A DNA stretch of 64,000 nt from Fumia xinanensis (GTDB lineage Bacteria; Bacillota; Clostridia; Oscillospirales; Ruminococcaceae), in NCBI RefSeq assembly GCF_014384905.1, contig NZ_JACRSV010000001.1, positions 1,116,001-1,180,000 of the forward strand. Direction: 5' to 3'. How positions within the stretch are numbered: the first letter of the stretch is position 1; each line of letters begins with the position of its first letter. Made by a program: the position numbers and the translations under genes. The notes below the pieces were generated by a model, which saw only the letters and a program-made list of their open reading frames with translations, ran no database searches and was not told where the DNA came from. Positions 17,501 to 25,970 of this stretch are shown piece after piece.

Positions 17501-20500
17501 ATAAAGGTGGTACTGCTGTCGGGGAAAACAGCAGTACATTGACGATTGCAAAGGCGCAGCAGGATGATGCCGGAACCTACAAGGTTGTTGTTACCAACAC
17601 CTTAAACGGTGTAACCGCTTCGTCAACCAGCGTCCCCTGTGCGGTCACAGTATCTGAAAATCGCAATATACTCAAGGGCATCAAATATACCACTTCTCTG
17701 CGGGACGGCGGTGCAAATGCCGGCCTTGGTGACTTTAATGACGACCATCCTGATGTTGAGAGAAGCAAATTGACTGACGGCCTCTATGCCAACGGTTGGA
17801 GCGATGCCAACAGTATTGGTTATCACTCGCGTAGACCCGTTCAACCTGTAGATATCACTTTCCACATCGGCGATACTCCTCAAGCTTTCCAGCAAATCAA
17901 TATTGGGGCACTTTCTCCCGATGCCAACGGCATTCTGCTGCAGTCGAATACAAAGATTGAAATCAGAAACGGCCCTGAAGACGATTGGCACATTATCTGC
18001 GACGCACCCACACAAGGTTCTCTCGGTGTAAACAAACGCTTTGTCTTCGTCGCGGAAGAAGGAGAGAGCTTTGAGGCAACCGACATCCGTTTTTCTCTCA
18101 CGCCCGGTTCTTCCTGGCTGTTCCTGGATGAAATCGAAGCATTTCGGGCAGCGGACGGCACTGATGCCGACGGCATTTTGAAAGAAGTTGCCCCGGTTCC
18201 TCCTCCAAGCGGAGAAAATATCGCCCTCGGCCGCCCATATACCACTACCTTCGCGTCGGGGAACGAATCGTATTATCCGAGAAATCCAGATAATAATTAC
18301 GAACTGACTAATGGAGTAGTCATCGGCAGTTTGGAGAATTATCTCAATGCGGAATGGACCGGATACCTGAACGCACAGGCTGTCACCCACCGGTTTGACT
18401 TTGGAGAAGTTGCGACCTTCTCTGCAATCAAAGCTCATATTTATACCGGTAATGCTGACGGCATTACAACTGCTCAAGGCTATACCGTCCAGGTCTCCAA
18501 CGACGGAGTCCGCTGGCAGACTGTCTACGAGGATACCAACACCCTGGGCAAAGATTGGCTTACTTACCGTGCTCCTGAAGAGGGAATCCGCGGACGTTTT
18601 GTCCAGGTTACCTTGAAAACCGGCCTGATGCTCTTTATGGACGAGATTCAGATTTGGGGCGAAGGCGGCAAGGAACTGGAGCCTGACCCTGACCCTAATA
18701 CCCTTGCAAACCAGGCCAAGGGCAAAGCGTATTACCTCTACGCTTCCGACCCGGATAATCCCTCCGCTACCTTCCCCGAGGCCGACAAAGCGGCTTGGCC
18801 GGACACAACCGGTTCCCTGCTGACTGATGGCGTTGTGGATTCTACCGGCCAAAACAAATCCCAGTGGGTCAGCTGGAAAAAAGGCAGCGGCAGCATGAAT
18901 GTGTCTGTGGAGTTTGACTTGGGGACTGAAAAGGCCATCCATGAGATCACTGCTGATTTCGCGCAGGACGCTGCAAACAAAGTAGGTCTGCCCGGCAACA
19001 TGCAGGTCTTTGTGAGCAACCAGAGAAATGACGAAACCATCAACTGGATCAAGCTCTATGACGAGGCAGTACCGGCCTCATCTGGAAACACCGCTAAGCT
19101 GACTTATACCGTGCCGGAAATCTTCCGCGCCCGTTATGTGAAGCTCGTCTTCCAGCAAACTAGCGACTATATGGGAATCGGCGAAATCGAAATCAACGGC
19201 AAAGGAAACACCACCGGAGCTGCCGATCCCATCGACCTGGTGAGCCAGGGATTTGTCAATCTCTCTAAGGGCAAAAGCTACGTTAATTCCGAATCCAACA
19301 CCCAGTATCCTGACGTGAACAAACAGCTCACCGACGGAAAATACGCTGTAGGCGGTTCTGAGGACAAAGCCTGGACCGGCTTCTCCTTCACCGCTTCCAA
19401 AGGAAATGGAACAAAATCTGTGAAGATCGATCTGGGAGATTGCTACAAAGTCAGCAAGATTTCGGCGAACTTCCTGACCAAGTCCGGGATCGCGGCACTG
19501 CCGAAAAACGTACAGTTTATCGTGTCCCAGGACGGAGAAAAATGGACCACGGTCTATAACGGAAAATCCATCTCCTCTTCCGCTGAAACCTACAAGCTGC
19601 AAACCTTCCTGGGAACGCCGGTAAAAGCCCGTTACGTGATGGTTTACCTTTATTCGGAGAGCGGGCTGGCCCTAATGGACGAAATCGAGGTGTTTGGAGA
19701 TGCGACGCCGGTTAAGCCGGACGTGACTCCCCCCACGCCGTCGACCGAAGCAAAGAACTACCTGATTCCCGGGGAAGCAACAGGCGGAATCAAAAATCTT
19801 GGGATTCTCGATACTGCTGACTTCCAAAACGCAGGCAGTGTACTGAATCAGGGCTTCGACGGAGCAGCCATAGTCGGAGAGGCTTCCAATTACGGAAAAA
19901 CCCTCACCGACTTAAACCAGAAGACAAACAGCACAGTGAAAATTGTGTTGGGCGCAAAAGACGCCGCTTCCATCGACAGTGCAGTAAGCGCCTTTGAATC
20001 AGGTTCTTACGGCAAACTGGAACTTGTAGGTATCCTGATCGAATCTGAACTATCAAGCGCTGACGCCCTCACCGCGAAGATCCACGGAAAATCTCTCAAA
20101 GCGTTCTGGATCGGCGATTACAATGCTTCCGGCATCGCAGGCTGGAAAGATCACGGCATCGACGCGGCGATTTGCCGGGCGGGCAGCTCGAACCTGGCGG
20201 CAGCAGCAAAAATCGCCAAGGAAAACGGCCTTGGAATGGCGCTGGATATGAGCCAAGGCTATGACAAATATCTCGACTACTTAGATGCGGCGGTGAAAGA
20301 CAGCTTCCAGGGCAAATATGTGTTCCGTGCCTACAGTCTGGACGCCCAAAGCGGTACTGACGAGCAGAATGCCCGCATGCTGGAAAGCACCGAAAAGCTG
20401 ATGAAAGGCACCCTCAAGGCGTCTAACCGGAACACCCCCGCCGCTCCCACAGCGGCAGACACCTACAGCACCTGGGTGAGCCTCAAAGCTGTAAATGGCT

Positions 20501-21912
20501 ACGAATACAGCAAAGACGGCAGCAGCTGGACCATCGATCCGGTGTTTACAGGCCTCACCCCTGAAACCAGCTACACCTTCTATCAGCGCATCAAAGAAAA
20601 TCACAGCGCTGAAGCCTCTCTGATGAGCAAGGGCCTCAACGTGACAACACCGGAAACTCCTACTGAAGCAGAGCCCATGGCCCCCACTTTTACAACCAAT
20701 CTGAGCAGCAGCAAACAGGCCAAAGCGGGCGATAAAATCACCTTGACGGTGGCGGCTTCTGTCAGCGACGGCGGAACACTCTCCTATCAGTGGTATAAGA
20801 ATGATCAGGCCATCCATGGTGCTACCAGCGCTGCTTACACCATGGATTCCATCCAGAAGTCCGACGAAGGAAGCTACAAAGTTATCGTGACAAACACCTT
20901 AAACGGCGCGACAGCGACGGCAGCTTCCAACGTCTGCGTCATCACGGTAGAGGTTCCCGCAGAGCCCAACGCTCCCACTATTACCACTGATTTAAACAGC
21001 AGCAGAACAGCTAAAACTGGGGATCGGGTGACTTTTGCTGTCACAGCAGTCTCCAACAATAACGGAACTCTCAGCTATCAGTGGTACAAAAATGGTAAGG
21101 CGATCGTGGGCGCTGTCAGCGCTTCCTACACCATTGCTTCCGCTTCCCTCTCCGACGGCGGCATATACTATGTAGACGTAACAGATCAGAGCAACAGCAC
21201 GCATACCATTTCCAATTCCTGCACCCTGACCGTGACCGAAAAGGATGTTCCCTCCGGTGGCGGCTCCACAGGCGGCTGGGGCGGCACAACCGTCAAACCC
21301 GACGTGGTCGTAGGCGTGTGGAAACAGCTTTCCGACGGAAACTGGCAGTATGTGGAAGACAACAAACCGGTCATTGGCTGGAAGTCCATTAACTCGGTAC
21401 AGTACTACTTTAACTCCGACGGCATTATGGAAACCGGCTGGTTCAAAGACGGCGGACACTGGTACTATCTCCAGGATAACGGCGCAATGGCAACTGGCTG
21501 GGTCAAGGTGGATAACACCTGGTACTACCTCCGCGACAACGGAAGGATGGCAACCGGCTGGCTCAAGTTGGGCAATACCTGGTATTATCTCAAATCCAGC
21601 GGCGCCATGCAGACCGGCTGGCTCCAGGAAGGCAGCACTTGGTACTATCTCTTCGACTGGGGCGGAATGGCAAACAGCAGTTGGGTCAAGATAAACGGCA
21701 GCTGGTACTATTTCAGAGGCAACGGAGCTATGATGACCGGCTGGCTCCAGCAGGGCGGCGCCTGGTACTATCTGAACAGCAGCGGCCAGATGGCAACCGG
21801 CTGGAACTGGATCGGAAACAAGTGTTACTACTTCTATGACAGCGGAAAAATGGCCGCTGACACTGCCGTAGGCGGCTATCGCGTGGACGCAAGCGGCGCA
21901 TGGGTCAAATAG
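14536..21912 (+). CDS. Giant secreted choline-binding protein with DUF4855, discoidin-like and Ig-like domains
   Basis: This is a 2458-residue exported surface protein. Reading from the N-terminus: signal peptide (1 to about 33, Ala-rich core), discoidin (F5/8 type C)-like module (about 54-212), a second (232-405), a DUF4855-like catalytic-looking barrel (413-755, with FLGFYWVNEYPSGIPRIQYA), discoidin-like (772-930), Ig-like (952-1040), four more discoidin-like modules (1042-1205, 1227-1377, 1392-1557, 1574-1722), a second alpha/beta region (1741-1961), a fibronectin-like stretch (1966-2042), two Ig-like domains (2049-2235, SYQWYKN motif), a Gly-rich linker and nine choline-binding repeats (2261-2440). 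The repeats (WYYLxxxGxMATGW) anchor to choline-decorated wall polymers. Discoidin modules usually bind glycans, so glycan processing is inferred. Module limits are approximate. Confidence 0.85.
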   Translation: MSLQKRAGIRLLSVLAAAAVAATALPAQLLVAADEIPIEPAAIDEQLDTYADGQNLLAGLEWTTNIPDEQFIYGQGPGIKPAIKGWLTDGIYDPNDYVEDGAQVVGFNKPGYLEFDLREDKTFRQVKITSATTQSFQQKINVFSQMKIEVYMNGSWEVVCDARNLPYGSLKTYVLGCSGENAITGSKIRFYFEPGGGLAFNVFNEFEVLEEAAAGALDGELTPPSDPTEIVNLSLGKPYTIRREENVSYPDTNGAELTDGVLGSQAFDDPAWSACSYGGSMSGKVYDRWPLRSVIIDLEGVKSITQIKANFLSEASKDVFQPRSIRTFASMDGENWMPLSRLNNINTYATGIQTYGWHVDGENGVAVDLTGNENSIVLAKYVRFDLEKFSWNFMDEVTVMGYDGAHSQALPVTNTTMLEDGEIQRADASTGNIHDMVLCYNGYGHRAWSVDRFKPYLTYVDESGNSLDTMFDAAMFLGLDAPGTSGQAFATENDQMTADGWIWYLEKTFVGETSDIAYLNEAARKASEDLSDPDYKINLTVMIPYPPSKAINFGSLGGRNLNLSVDADWKYAIDWYIGQVQDYIQNGNYDYIDFLGFYWVNEYPSGIPRIQYASEQVHKMGYKFYWIPYFSSVGYFWNADLGFDAITLQPNHFFADPNDNTFGAGGTKIIGTTAQIGAYAGLGVEMEFDGRLTTDVDKYNQGLDYLNGAVEYGFDGPNYYRNWYEGGGAISDISDSRIPVIREFYDNIYQLINGTYKPREYITSLADADPDNVLFGKKYTTSLSIGDPNAEGGPQGNYVGDDDGVKLTDGIYVNQNYHKSVGNREFADFTFDLGSSKTFQEVYVGVVSGFHGIVRPSRIQIQVSNDTEADKTWLTVFDGAMDNTEQTSRTFTYRTDNGEKIIARYLRFNVYFGPNSGWISLDEIKAYDKVSAAASDGTMTVPEGQPDPAEKPALTKDLPDSMEAAVGMPFTLSVEASVSDGGTLSYQWYKGGTAVGENSSTLTIAKAQQDDAGTYKVVVTNTLNGVTASSTSVPCAVTVSENRNILKGIKYTTSLRDGGANAGLGDFNDDHPDVERSKLTDGLYANGWSDANSIGYHSRRPVQPVDITFHIGDTPQAFQQINIGALSPDANGILLQSNTKIEIRNGPEDDWHIICDAPTQGSLGVNKRFVFVAEEGESFEATDIRFSLTPGSSWLFLDEIEAFRAADGTDADGILKEVAPVPPPSGENIALGRPYTTTFASGNESYYPRNPDNNYELTNGVVIGSLENYLNAEWTGYLNAQAVTHRFDFGEVATFSAIKAHIYTGNADGITTAQGYTVQVSNDGVRWQTVYEDTNTLGKDWLTYRAPEEGIRGRFVQVTLKTGLMLFMDEIQIWGEGGKELEPDPDPNTLANQAKGKAYYLYASDPDNPSATFPEADKAAWPDTTGSLLTDGVVDSTGQNKSQWVSWKKGSGSMNVSVEFDLGTEKAIHEITADFAQDAANKVGLPGNMQVFVSNQRNDETINWIKLYDEAVPASSGNTAKLTYTVPEIFRARYVKLVFQQTSDYMGIGEIEINGKGNTTGAADPIDLVSQGFVNLSKGKSYVNSESNTQYPDVNKQLTDGKYAVGGSEDKAWTGFSFTASKGNGTKSVKIDLGDCYKVSKISANFLTKSGIAALPKNVQFIVSQDGEKWTTVYNGKSISSSAETYKLQTFLGTPVKARYVMVYLYSESGLALMDEIEVFGDATPVKPDVTPPTPSTEAKNYLIPGEATGGIKNLGILDTADFQNAGSVLNQGFDGAAIVGEASNYGKTLTDLNQKTNSTVKIVLGAKDAASIDSAVSAFESGSYGKLELVGILIESELSSADALTAKIHGKSLKAFWIGDYNASGIAGWKDHGIDAAICRAGSSNLAAAAKIAKENGLGMALDMSQGYDKYLDYLDAAVKDSFQGKYVFRAYSLDAQSGTDEQNARMLESTEKLMKGTLKASNRNTPAAPTAADTYSTWVSLKAVNGYEYSKDGSSWTIDPVFTGLTPETSYTFYQRIKENHSAEASLMSKGLNVTTPETPTEAEPMAPTFTTNLSSSKQAKAGDKITLTVAASVSDGGTLSYQWYKNDQAIHGATSAAYTMDSIQKSDEGSYKVIVTNTLNGATATAASNVCVITVEVPAEPNAPTITTDLNSSRTAKTGDRVTFAVTAVSNNNGTLSYQWYKNGKAIVGAVSASYTIASASLSDGGIYYVDVTDQSNSTHTISNSCTLTVTEKDVPSGGGSTGGWGGTTVKPDVVVGVWKQLSDGNWQYVEDNKPVIGWKSINSVQYYFNSDGIMETGWFKDGGHWYYLQDNGAMATGWVKVDNTWYYLRDNGRMATGWLKLGNTWYYLKSSGAMQTGWLQEGSTWYYLFDWGGMANSSWVKINGSWYYFRGNGAMMTGWLQQGGAWYYLNSSGQMATGWNWIGNKCYYFYDSGKMAADTAVGGYRVDASGAWVK

Positions 21913-22007
21913 AAGCCCGGTTTTGAATGTTGCGGGCTTGGGGGAAGGAATATTCCCCTTCCCCTACTGTCCTATTTTCCATCAACGAAATGTCAGGAGG
22001 CAAAAGA
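21913..22007 (+). other. Intercistronic hairpins between the two secreted-protein genes
   Basis: Two small hairpins: AAGCCCG/CGGGCTT at about 21913-21940, and GGGGAAGG/CCTTCCCC at about 21941-21965. There is no T tract, so they may modulate rather than end transcription. AGGAGG precedes the next start. Confidence 0.5.
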
Positions 22008-23381
22008 ATGAGCCAATGGAAAAAAAGGCTGACAGCCATTGCCGTGACCGCAGCAGTAATCCTTGCGGTGCCCACGGCGGTGTTCGCAGTCAAGTCGATT
22101 TTAGAGCCGGATCCTCCCTCACCCTCTCAGGTGGTTACCGTTTCGGCGGCGCAGATCACCGCTGAGGCGCCGGAAGCCGGCAAAGCCCCATCCACCATCA
22201 AGGCGGACGGAGATGATTATGTCATCAGTTCTTACGAGTGGCTGGAGGGAGATAAAGAAGTTACCGGCGCTTTCGAAGCCGGCAAACAGTATTCCCTGAA
22301 AGTCACACTCAAGGCCAACGATTACGCCAAGTTTACCGCGTTTAAACCCAGTGTATCCGGTGCCGAATCAGTGACAAACGGCACGCTGGACAGCAGCCAC
22401 GCCGGAAACCGCATCATTTTTACCGCTGCCTTCCCCAAAACGGAGGAAGGTACTGCTCCCGTCGTTCAGCAGAAGAGTTACCTCTCTTACCAGAACGGAG
22501 AAATCAATCTTGTGGCCAAGTTCAGCGATGCCGAAAACATCCTTTACAACCTAGGCCCAAAAGGCCCTAACAGTTTGTTTGAGTTTAAGAAAGTAAACAT
22601 TGTCAGCATCGGACTCAACGGTGAGGACGCCATCAAGGACGGCGGATGGAACTTGATGAGCAGCAGTACCGACTGCTTTGGGCCTTACGTGGTTTCCGCG
22701 GTGAACAATCCGACAGCGGACGGCGACACCTATAGCTTCACGGGCGGCAACCACAACTACAGCAACGCGGGTACCGTCAGCCCCGACCCAAAGGATTCCC
22801 CCACCGCTGAAATGGTTTCCCTCAAGGTATTTGCCGACGGCACGGAAGTTTCCGAAGGTTTTTCAGGCTACGCCGATGAAATCGCCTTTGAGTGGGTCAA
22901 CGACATCCAGGGCAACAACACCAAAATCAAAGGCGGCGGCGGCCGGCCAATTCTGAGAGAAAATTACCGCATGGTTTTTGACGGCGACACCTTCCATGTG
23001 TCCAATGAAATCACTATTTTGGAAGACTGCAGAATGAAGACTTATTACGGCCTGCAGCTCCCCAACCCATGGGCTAGCGACGGCATCAAATATGTCGACG
23101 CCGCCAATACCAAGTGGAATCCCACCAACGCCTCTAATAACTGTGGCGATAAGACTTGTGCAAGCTTTATCTGTAAACGGGGCAGCTACAACTGTCAAGT
23201 GAGCATTGATCCCACTGTGGGTATCGGCTCCAGAGAGTATCTAAACGGCAGCAATAATTACGCCGCCTTTAACGAATCTTATGCCAAGGCCTATTTCCAC
23301 CTGTTCCGAGACGTTTCCAGGGTGTTCAAAGGCGGCGAGACTTTCCGCTTTGAAGGCACCTACCGGTATTTCAGCGAATAA
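22008..23381 (+). CDS. Secreted protein of unknown function
   Basis: This 457-residue protein starts with a signal peptide (Lys-rich start, hydrophobic core TAIAVTAAVILAVPTAVFA, about residues 1-27). A beta-rich module follows (about 40-140, ITAEAPEAGKAPSTI), like the Ig-type repeats seen in clostridial surface proteins. The larger C-terminal part (about 150-457) I do not recognise; it contains four Cys in a cluster (NNCGDKTCASFICKRGSYNC) that could form disulfides or bind metal. There is no choline-binding repeat or LPXTG signal, so it is probably released. ATG 22008 has AGGAGG 7 bases upstream. It follows the giant protein gene by 95 bases and ends at a strong terminator, so the two are probably coexpressed. 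Confidence 0.75.
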   Translation: MSQWKKRLTAIAVTAAVILAVPTAVFAVKSILEPDPPSPSQVVTVSAAQITAEAPEAGKAPSTIKADGDDYVISSYEWLEGDKEVTGAFEAGKQYSLKVTLKANDYAKFTAFKPSVSGAESVTNGTLDSSHAGNRIIFTAAFPKTEEGTAPVVQQKSYLSYQNGEINLVAKFSDAENILYNLGPKGPNSLFEFKKVNIVSIGLNGEDAIKDGGWNLMSSSTDCFGPYVVSAVNNPTADGDTYSFTGGNHNYSNAGTVSPDPKDSPTAEMVSLKVFADGTEVSEGFSGYADEIAFEWVNDIQGNNTKIKGGGGRPILRENYRMVFDGDTFHVSNEITILEDCRMKTYYGLQLPNPWASDGIKYVDAANTKWNPTNASNNCGDKTCASFICKRGSYNCQVSIDPTVGIGSREYLNGSNNYAAFNESYAKAYFHLFRDVSRVFKGGETFRFEGTYRYFSE

Positions 23382-23404
23382 TCCTGTATAACAATCGATA
23401 CATG

Positions 23405-23441
23405 AAAAAGGCTGTGCGGCAATGCGCCGTACAGCCTTTTT
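23405..23441 (+). terminator. Rho-independent terminator after the secreted-protein pair
   Basis: A 16-bp stem (23405-23420 with 23426-23441) ending in TTTTT. Confidence 0.9.
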
Positions 23442-23671
23442 GTGATTGATTTCCCCAAAACGGACGGGAATTTCAGAAAAAAGTTTGGCTATATGCTTGA
23501 GATGAAAACTCTTTTTGATACAACAAAGATGCGGATCTGCCAACTGCACGAAAGTATCAAGAGGAGGATATTTTTCAGGTTCCTGAATCATCGCATCGAA
23601 GCCAGCTTGCCTTTTTGCCGCCTTGTTCCTCTTCCGTTACATTTTTCCAGCGATTTTTTTGCCATAACCCT

Positions 23672-23700
23672 TTGACAAACTGATTCATCGGTGTTATAAT
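23672..23700 (+). promoter_or_regulatory. Perfect consensus promoter of the aldolase gene
   Basis: TTGACA, 17-bp spacer, TATAAT: an exact match to the housekeeping sigma consensus. The start would be near 23707, about 50 bases before the ATG. The bases from 23442 to 23671 hold no supported gene. Confidence 0.9.
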
Positions 23701-23757
23701 ACATTCAGTAATTCGCTTTAAAGTCCTAAAGTTCAATTTGCAATTGGAGATGATCGA

Positions 23758-24735
23758 ATGGAAGCAAGAAAAGGAAATTTAATGGGTGTCAGAAACGATA
23801 TTAAAGTTCTTGACGCAACCATCAGAGACGGCGGTCTCTGCAACAACTTCGAATTTACAGACGAATTTGTCACCGAGCTTTATAAGGTAAACATTAAAAG
23901 CGGCGTGGATTATATGGAATTTGGATATAAAGCCAGCAAAAACCTTTTCCGGGAAAGCGACTACGGCAAGTGGAAATTCTGCAACGAGGAGGACTTGCGG
24001 GCCATTGTCGGCGACAACATTTCGGATATGAAGATCGCCGTCATGGCTGACGTGGGAAGATGCGATTTTAAAACCGACTTTCTTCCCAAAAACGAAAGCG
24101 TCATCGACATGGTGCGAGTGGCCTGCTATATCCATCAAATCCCCGCTGCAATTGAAATGATCGAGCATTTTCACACGCTGGGGTATGAAACTACCTGCAA
24201 CATCATGGCCATTTCCCAGGCAAACTCCGATCAAGTGGAACAAGCGCTGGAAATGCTGTGTCAATGCAATGTAGATGTCATCTACCTGGTGGACAGCTAT
24301 GGCTCTCTCTATCCCGAAAATGCATCGGCTTTGGCGCAAACCTATATCGCCGCAGCAGAAAAAATGGGGAAAAAGGTGGGCTTTCACGCCCATAACAACC
24401 AGAATTTGGCGTTTGCCAATACCATCGAAACCCTGTCCTATGGCGTTTCTTACCTGGATGCGACGATACAAGGAATGGGACGGGGCGCCGGCAACTGTGC
24501 TATGGAGCTTTTACTGGGCTTTCTCAAAAACCCAAAATACAATCTCTACAATCTGCTGTATTTTATTGAAAAATATATGTTGCCCCTAAAAGAAGATGGC
24601 GTGGTCTGGGGATATGACCTTCAATACATGTTTACCGGCCAGTTAAACCGTCACCCTCGGGAAGCTATTGATTTTACCACTCAAAATCGCCGCGATTACG
24701 CTGAATTCTATAAATCGCTGCTGGATAACGACTGA
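23758..24735 (+). CDS. HMGL-type aldolase catalytic domain protein
   Basis: This 325-residue TIM-barrel protein belongs to the HMG-CoA lyase-like/DRE-TIM aldolase group. LDATIRDGGLCNNFEF near residue 18 gives the metal-binding Asp and catalytic Arg, and VGFHAHNNQNLAFAN gives the HxH metal motif. A glycine-rich GMGRGAGNCAMELLL closes the active site, as in 4-hydroxy-2-oxovalerate aldolase relatives. The likely reaction is a divalent-metal-dependent carbon-carbon cleavage or condensation, but the substrate is unknown. ATG 23758 has GGAG 8 bases upstream; ATG 23782 is an alternative. It is monocistronic, with a perfect consensus promoter, so it is probably expressed strongly and constitutively. 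Isopropylmalate or homocitrate synthase is unlikely given the short length. Confidence 0.82.
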   Translation: MEARKGNLMGVRNDIKVLDATIRDGGLCNNFEFTDEFVTELYKVNIKSGVDYMEFGYKASKNLFRESDYGKWKFCNEEDLRAIVGDNISDMKIAVMADVGRCDFKTDFLPKNESVIDMVRVACYIHQIPAAIEMIEHFHTLGYETTCNIMAISQANSDQVEQALEMLCQCNVDVIYLVDSYGSLYPENASALAQTYIAAAEKMGKKVGFHAHNNQNLAFANTIETLSYGVSYLDATIQGMGRGAGNCAMELLLGFLKNPKYNLYNLLYFIEKYMLPLKEDGVVWGYDLQYMFTGQLNRHPREAIDFTTQNRRDYAEFYKSLLDND

Positions 24736-24773
24736 TCCGGCATAAAGCTTAAAAATATCCCTCTCAAACAGGA

Positions 24774-24814
24774 AAAACCGGATGGAAGGCCGTTTAAGGC
24801 TTCTATCCGGTTTT
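24774..24814 (+). terminator. Terminator after the aldolase gene
   Basis: A 10-bp stem AAAACCGGAT/ATCCGGTTTT (24774-24783 with 24805-24814) extended by inner pairs. Confidence 0.85.
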
Positions 24815-24888
24815 ATTGCGTCGTATCCGATGATGGAGCCGACATCCTGTATCCGTACTGAACTTTAATTTTTTTAAATGCGGTCGGC

Positions 24889-25413
24889 TCATTGAACCGA
24901 CTGTTTTTCTCCGACTGCGATCTGCTCCATAATAAACGGAAGTACTTCTTCCTCACGGATGTTTAACACCAGCGCGAACTCGTCATAAAGCATCTTTTCC
25001 GCATCTCTTAAAAAGCGCTCATCGGCCACATGGAGCTTCCTTCCCTTTTCCTGAAGTTCCTGTTGGTGAAGGTAGAGCGCCTTGATAGCCCGGATAAGTT
25101 CTGTTCGGTCGCCTCGAGACAGAATCTCCCGGCAGGCCTCCTTGCGTTTGTTCTCATCCTCGATCCAGAAGACTTCTTCTCGAGGCATAGCCTGGATCAG
25201 GTCATAGATTTCCTCAGAGGACAGCACCCGCCGCATTTTCCGGAGCAGCGCCTCATTGTGCATCGGTACGTAAATGACAGAATTCTCACTGTATACCGGC
25301 TTTAAAGTGTAGTAATCCATAACGGAGCCACCAAAATCCTTCTGAACCGTTCCGGTAATTTTGCAGACTCCTTGGGAGCCGTATAAAATGGTATCGTTGA
25401 TCTGATAATTCAT
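24889..25413 (-). CDS. CarD family transcriptional regulator
   Basis: This 174-residue protein has an N-terminal CarD/CdnL/TRCF RNA-polymerase interaction domain (YQINDTILYGSQGVCKITGT, then YYTLKPVYSENSVIYVPM) and a C-terminal all-helical region (about 70-170). CarD proteins bind the RNA polymerase beta subunit and stabilise open promoter complexes. I used ATG 25413, with AGGAG 8 bases upstream; a GTG one codon earlier is also possible. Its start overlaps the stop of the upstream small ORF in a TGATG arrangement, so translation is coupled. It is shorter than TRCF and has no helicase part. Confidence 0.9.
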   Translation of the reverse strand: MNYQINDTILYGSQGVCKITGTVQKDFGGSVMDYYTLKPVYSENSVIYVPMHNEALLRKMRRVLSSEEIYDLIQAMPREEVFWIEDENKRKEACREILSRGDRTELIRAIKALYLHQQELQEKGRKLHVADERFLRDAEKMLYDEFALVLNIREEEVLPFIMEQIAVGEKQSVQ

Positions 25414-25667
25414 CACTTTTTCTCCTGCATGACATGCGGCATTTTGCCGCCATAGTATTTGGAAACGATTTTTCCCCGCTGTTCGCAGCTCAAGGCGCTG
25501 ATAGCCTTCTGCCAGCGTTCATAGGCCAGCCGGTACTCCGTTTCACTCTGCCGAAAGGCGCATCCTTCCCCTACGCACTGTGCCACCCGCAGGATATCGC
25601 ACCGATACCGCTGTGACAGATGGATGCAGTCGGGAAAACAAAACTCCCTTTCTTCTATTCCGGCCAT
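25413..25667 (-). CDS. Small Cys-rich protein upstream of carD
   Basis: This 84-residue protein of unknown function has six Cys: five of them lie between residues about 9 and 38 (FCFPDCIHL, YRCDIL, QCVGEGCAF) and the other in the helical C-terminal half (SALSCEQRGKIV). The clustered Cys suggest a metal or zinc site. GAGG lies 9 bases before ATG 25667; the frame is open 20 codons further with a basic stretch, but without a better ribosome site. Its TGA overlaps the CarD ATG. Translational coupling with CarD points to a common regulatory role, but this is inference. Confidence 0.65.
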   Translation of the reverse strand: MAGIEEREFCFPDCIHLSQRYRCDILRVAQCVGEGCAFRQSETEYRLAYERWQKAISALSCEQRGKIVSKYYGGKMPHVMQEKK

Positions 25668-25906
25668 TGCCTTTTTCCTCACCTGCCTTTTCCTCCGACG
25701 AAAATAAAAACGTCTAGCCTGCAACAACTGGACTTACGTTCCGCGAAGCAAACTACACGTTGGTTACAATTATGATTATAGCACATTTTTATCAAGAATA
25801 CCAGCGAAATAAGGAGATTTTCTTTTATTTTCGTGAAATCTCACCACTTTCCGCCGCAGTATTTTTATAAAAACTGCCCACTGGAGTGAGTTAGACCGAA
25901 AATGCA

Positions 25907-25935
25907 GTGACTTTACTGTCGATTTGTGGTATGAT
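25907..25935 (+). promoter_or_regulatory. Promoter of the RluA-type gene
   Basis: GTGACT, 17-bp spacer, TATGAT. Moderate match; the start would be about 30 bases before the ATG. Confidence 0.5.
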
Positions 25936-25970
25936 GAAGTATGCAAAAGCATCGAAAAGGAGAACTCTCC

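Noticed and set aside
17623..18942. 439-codon minus-strand frame inside the giant protein gene
   Set aside because: Antisense shadow of the discoidin-coding region; no ribosome site and no recognisable protein.
21315..21910. Tandem DNA repeats or CRISPR-like pattern at the end of the giant gene
   Set aside because: The periodicity of about 60 bases is explained by the choline-binding repeats encoded in frame.
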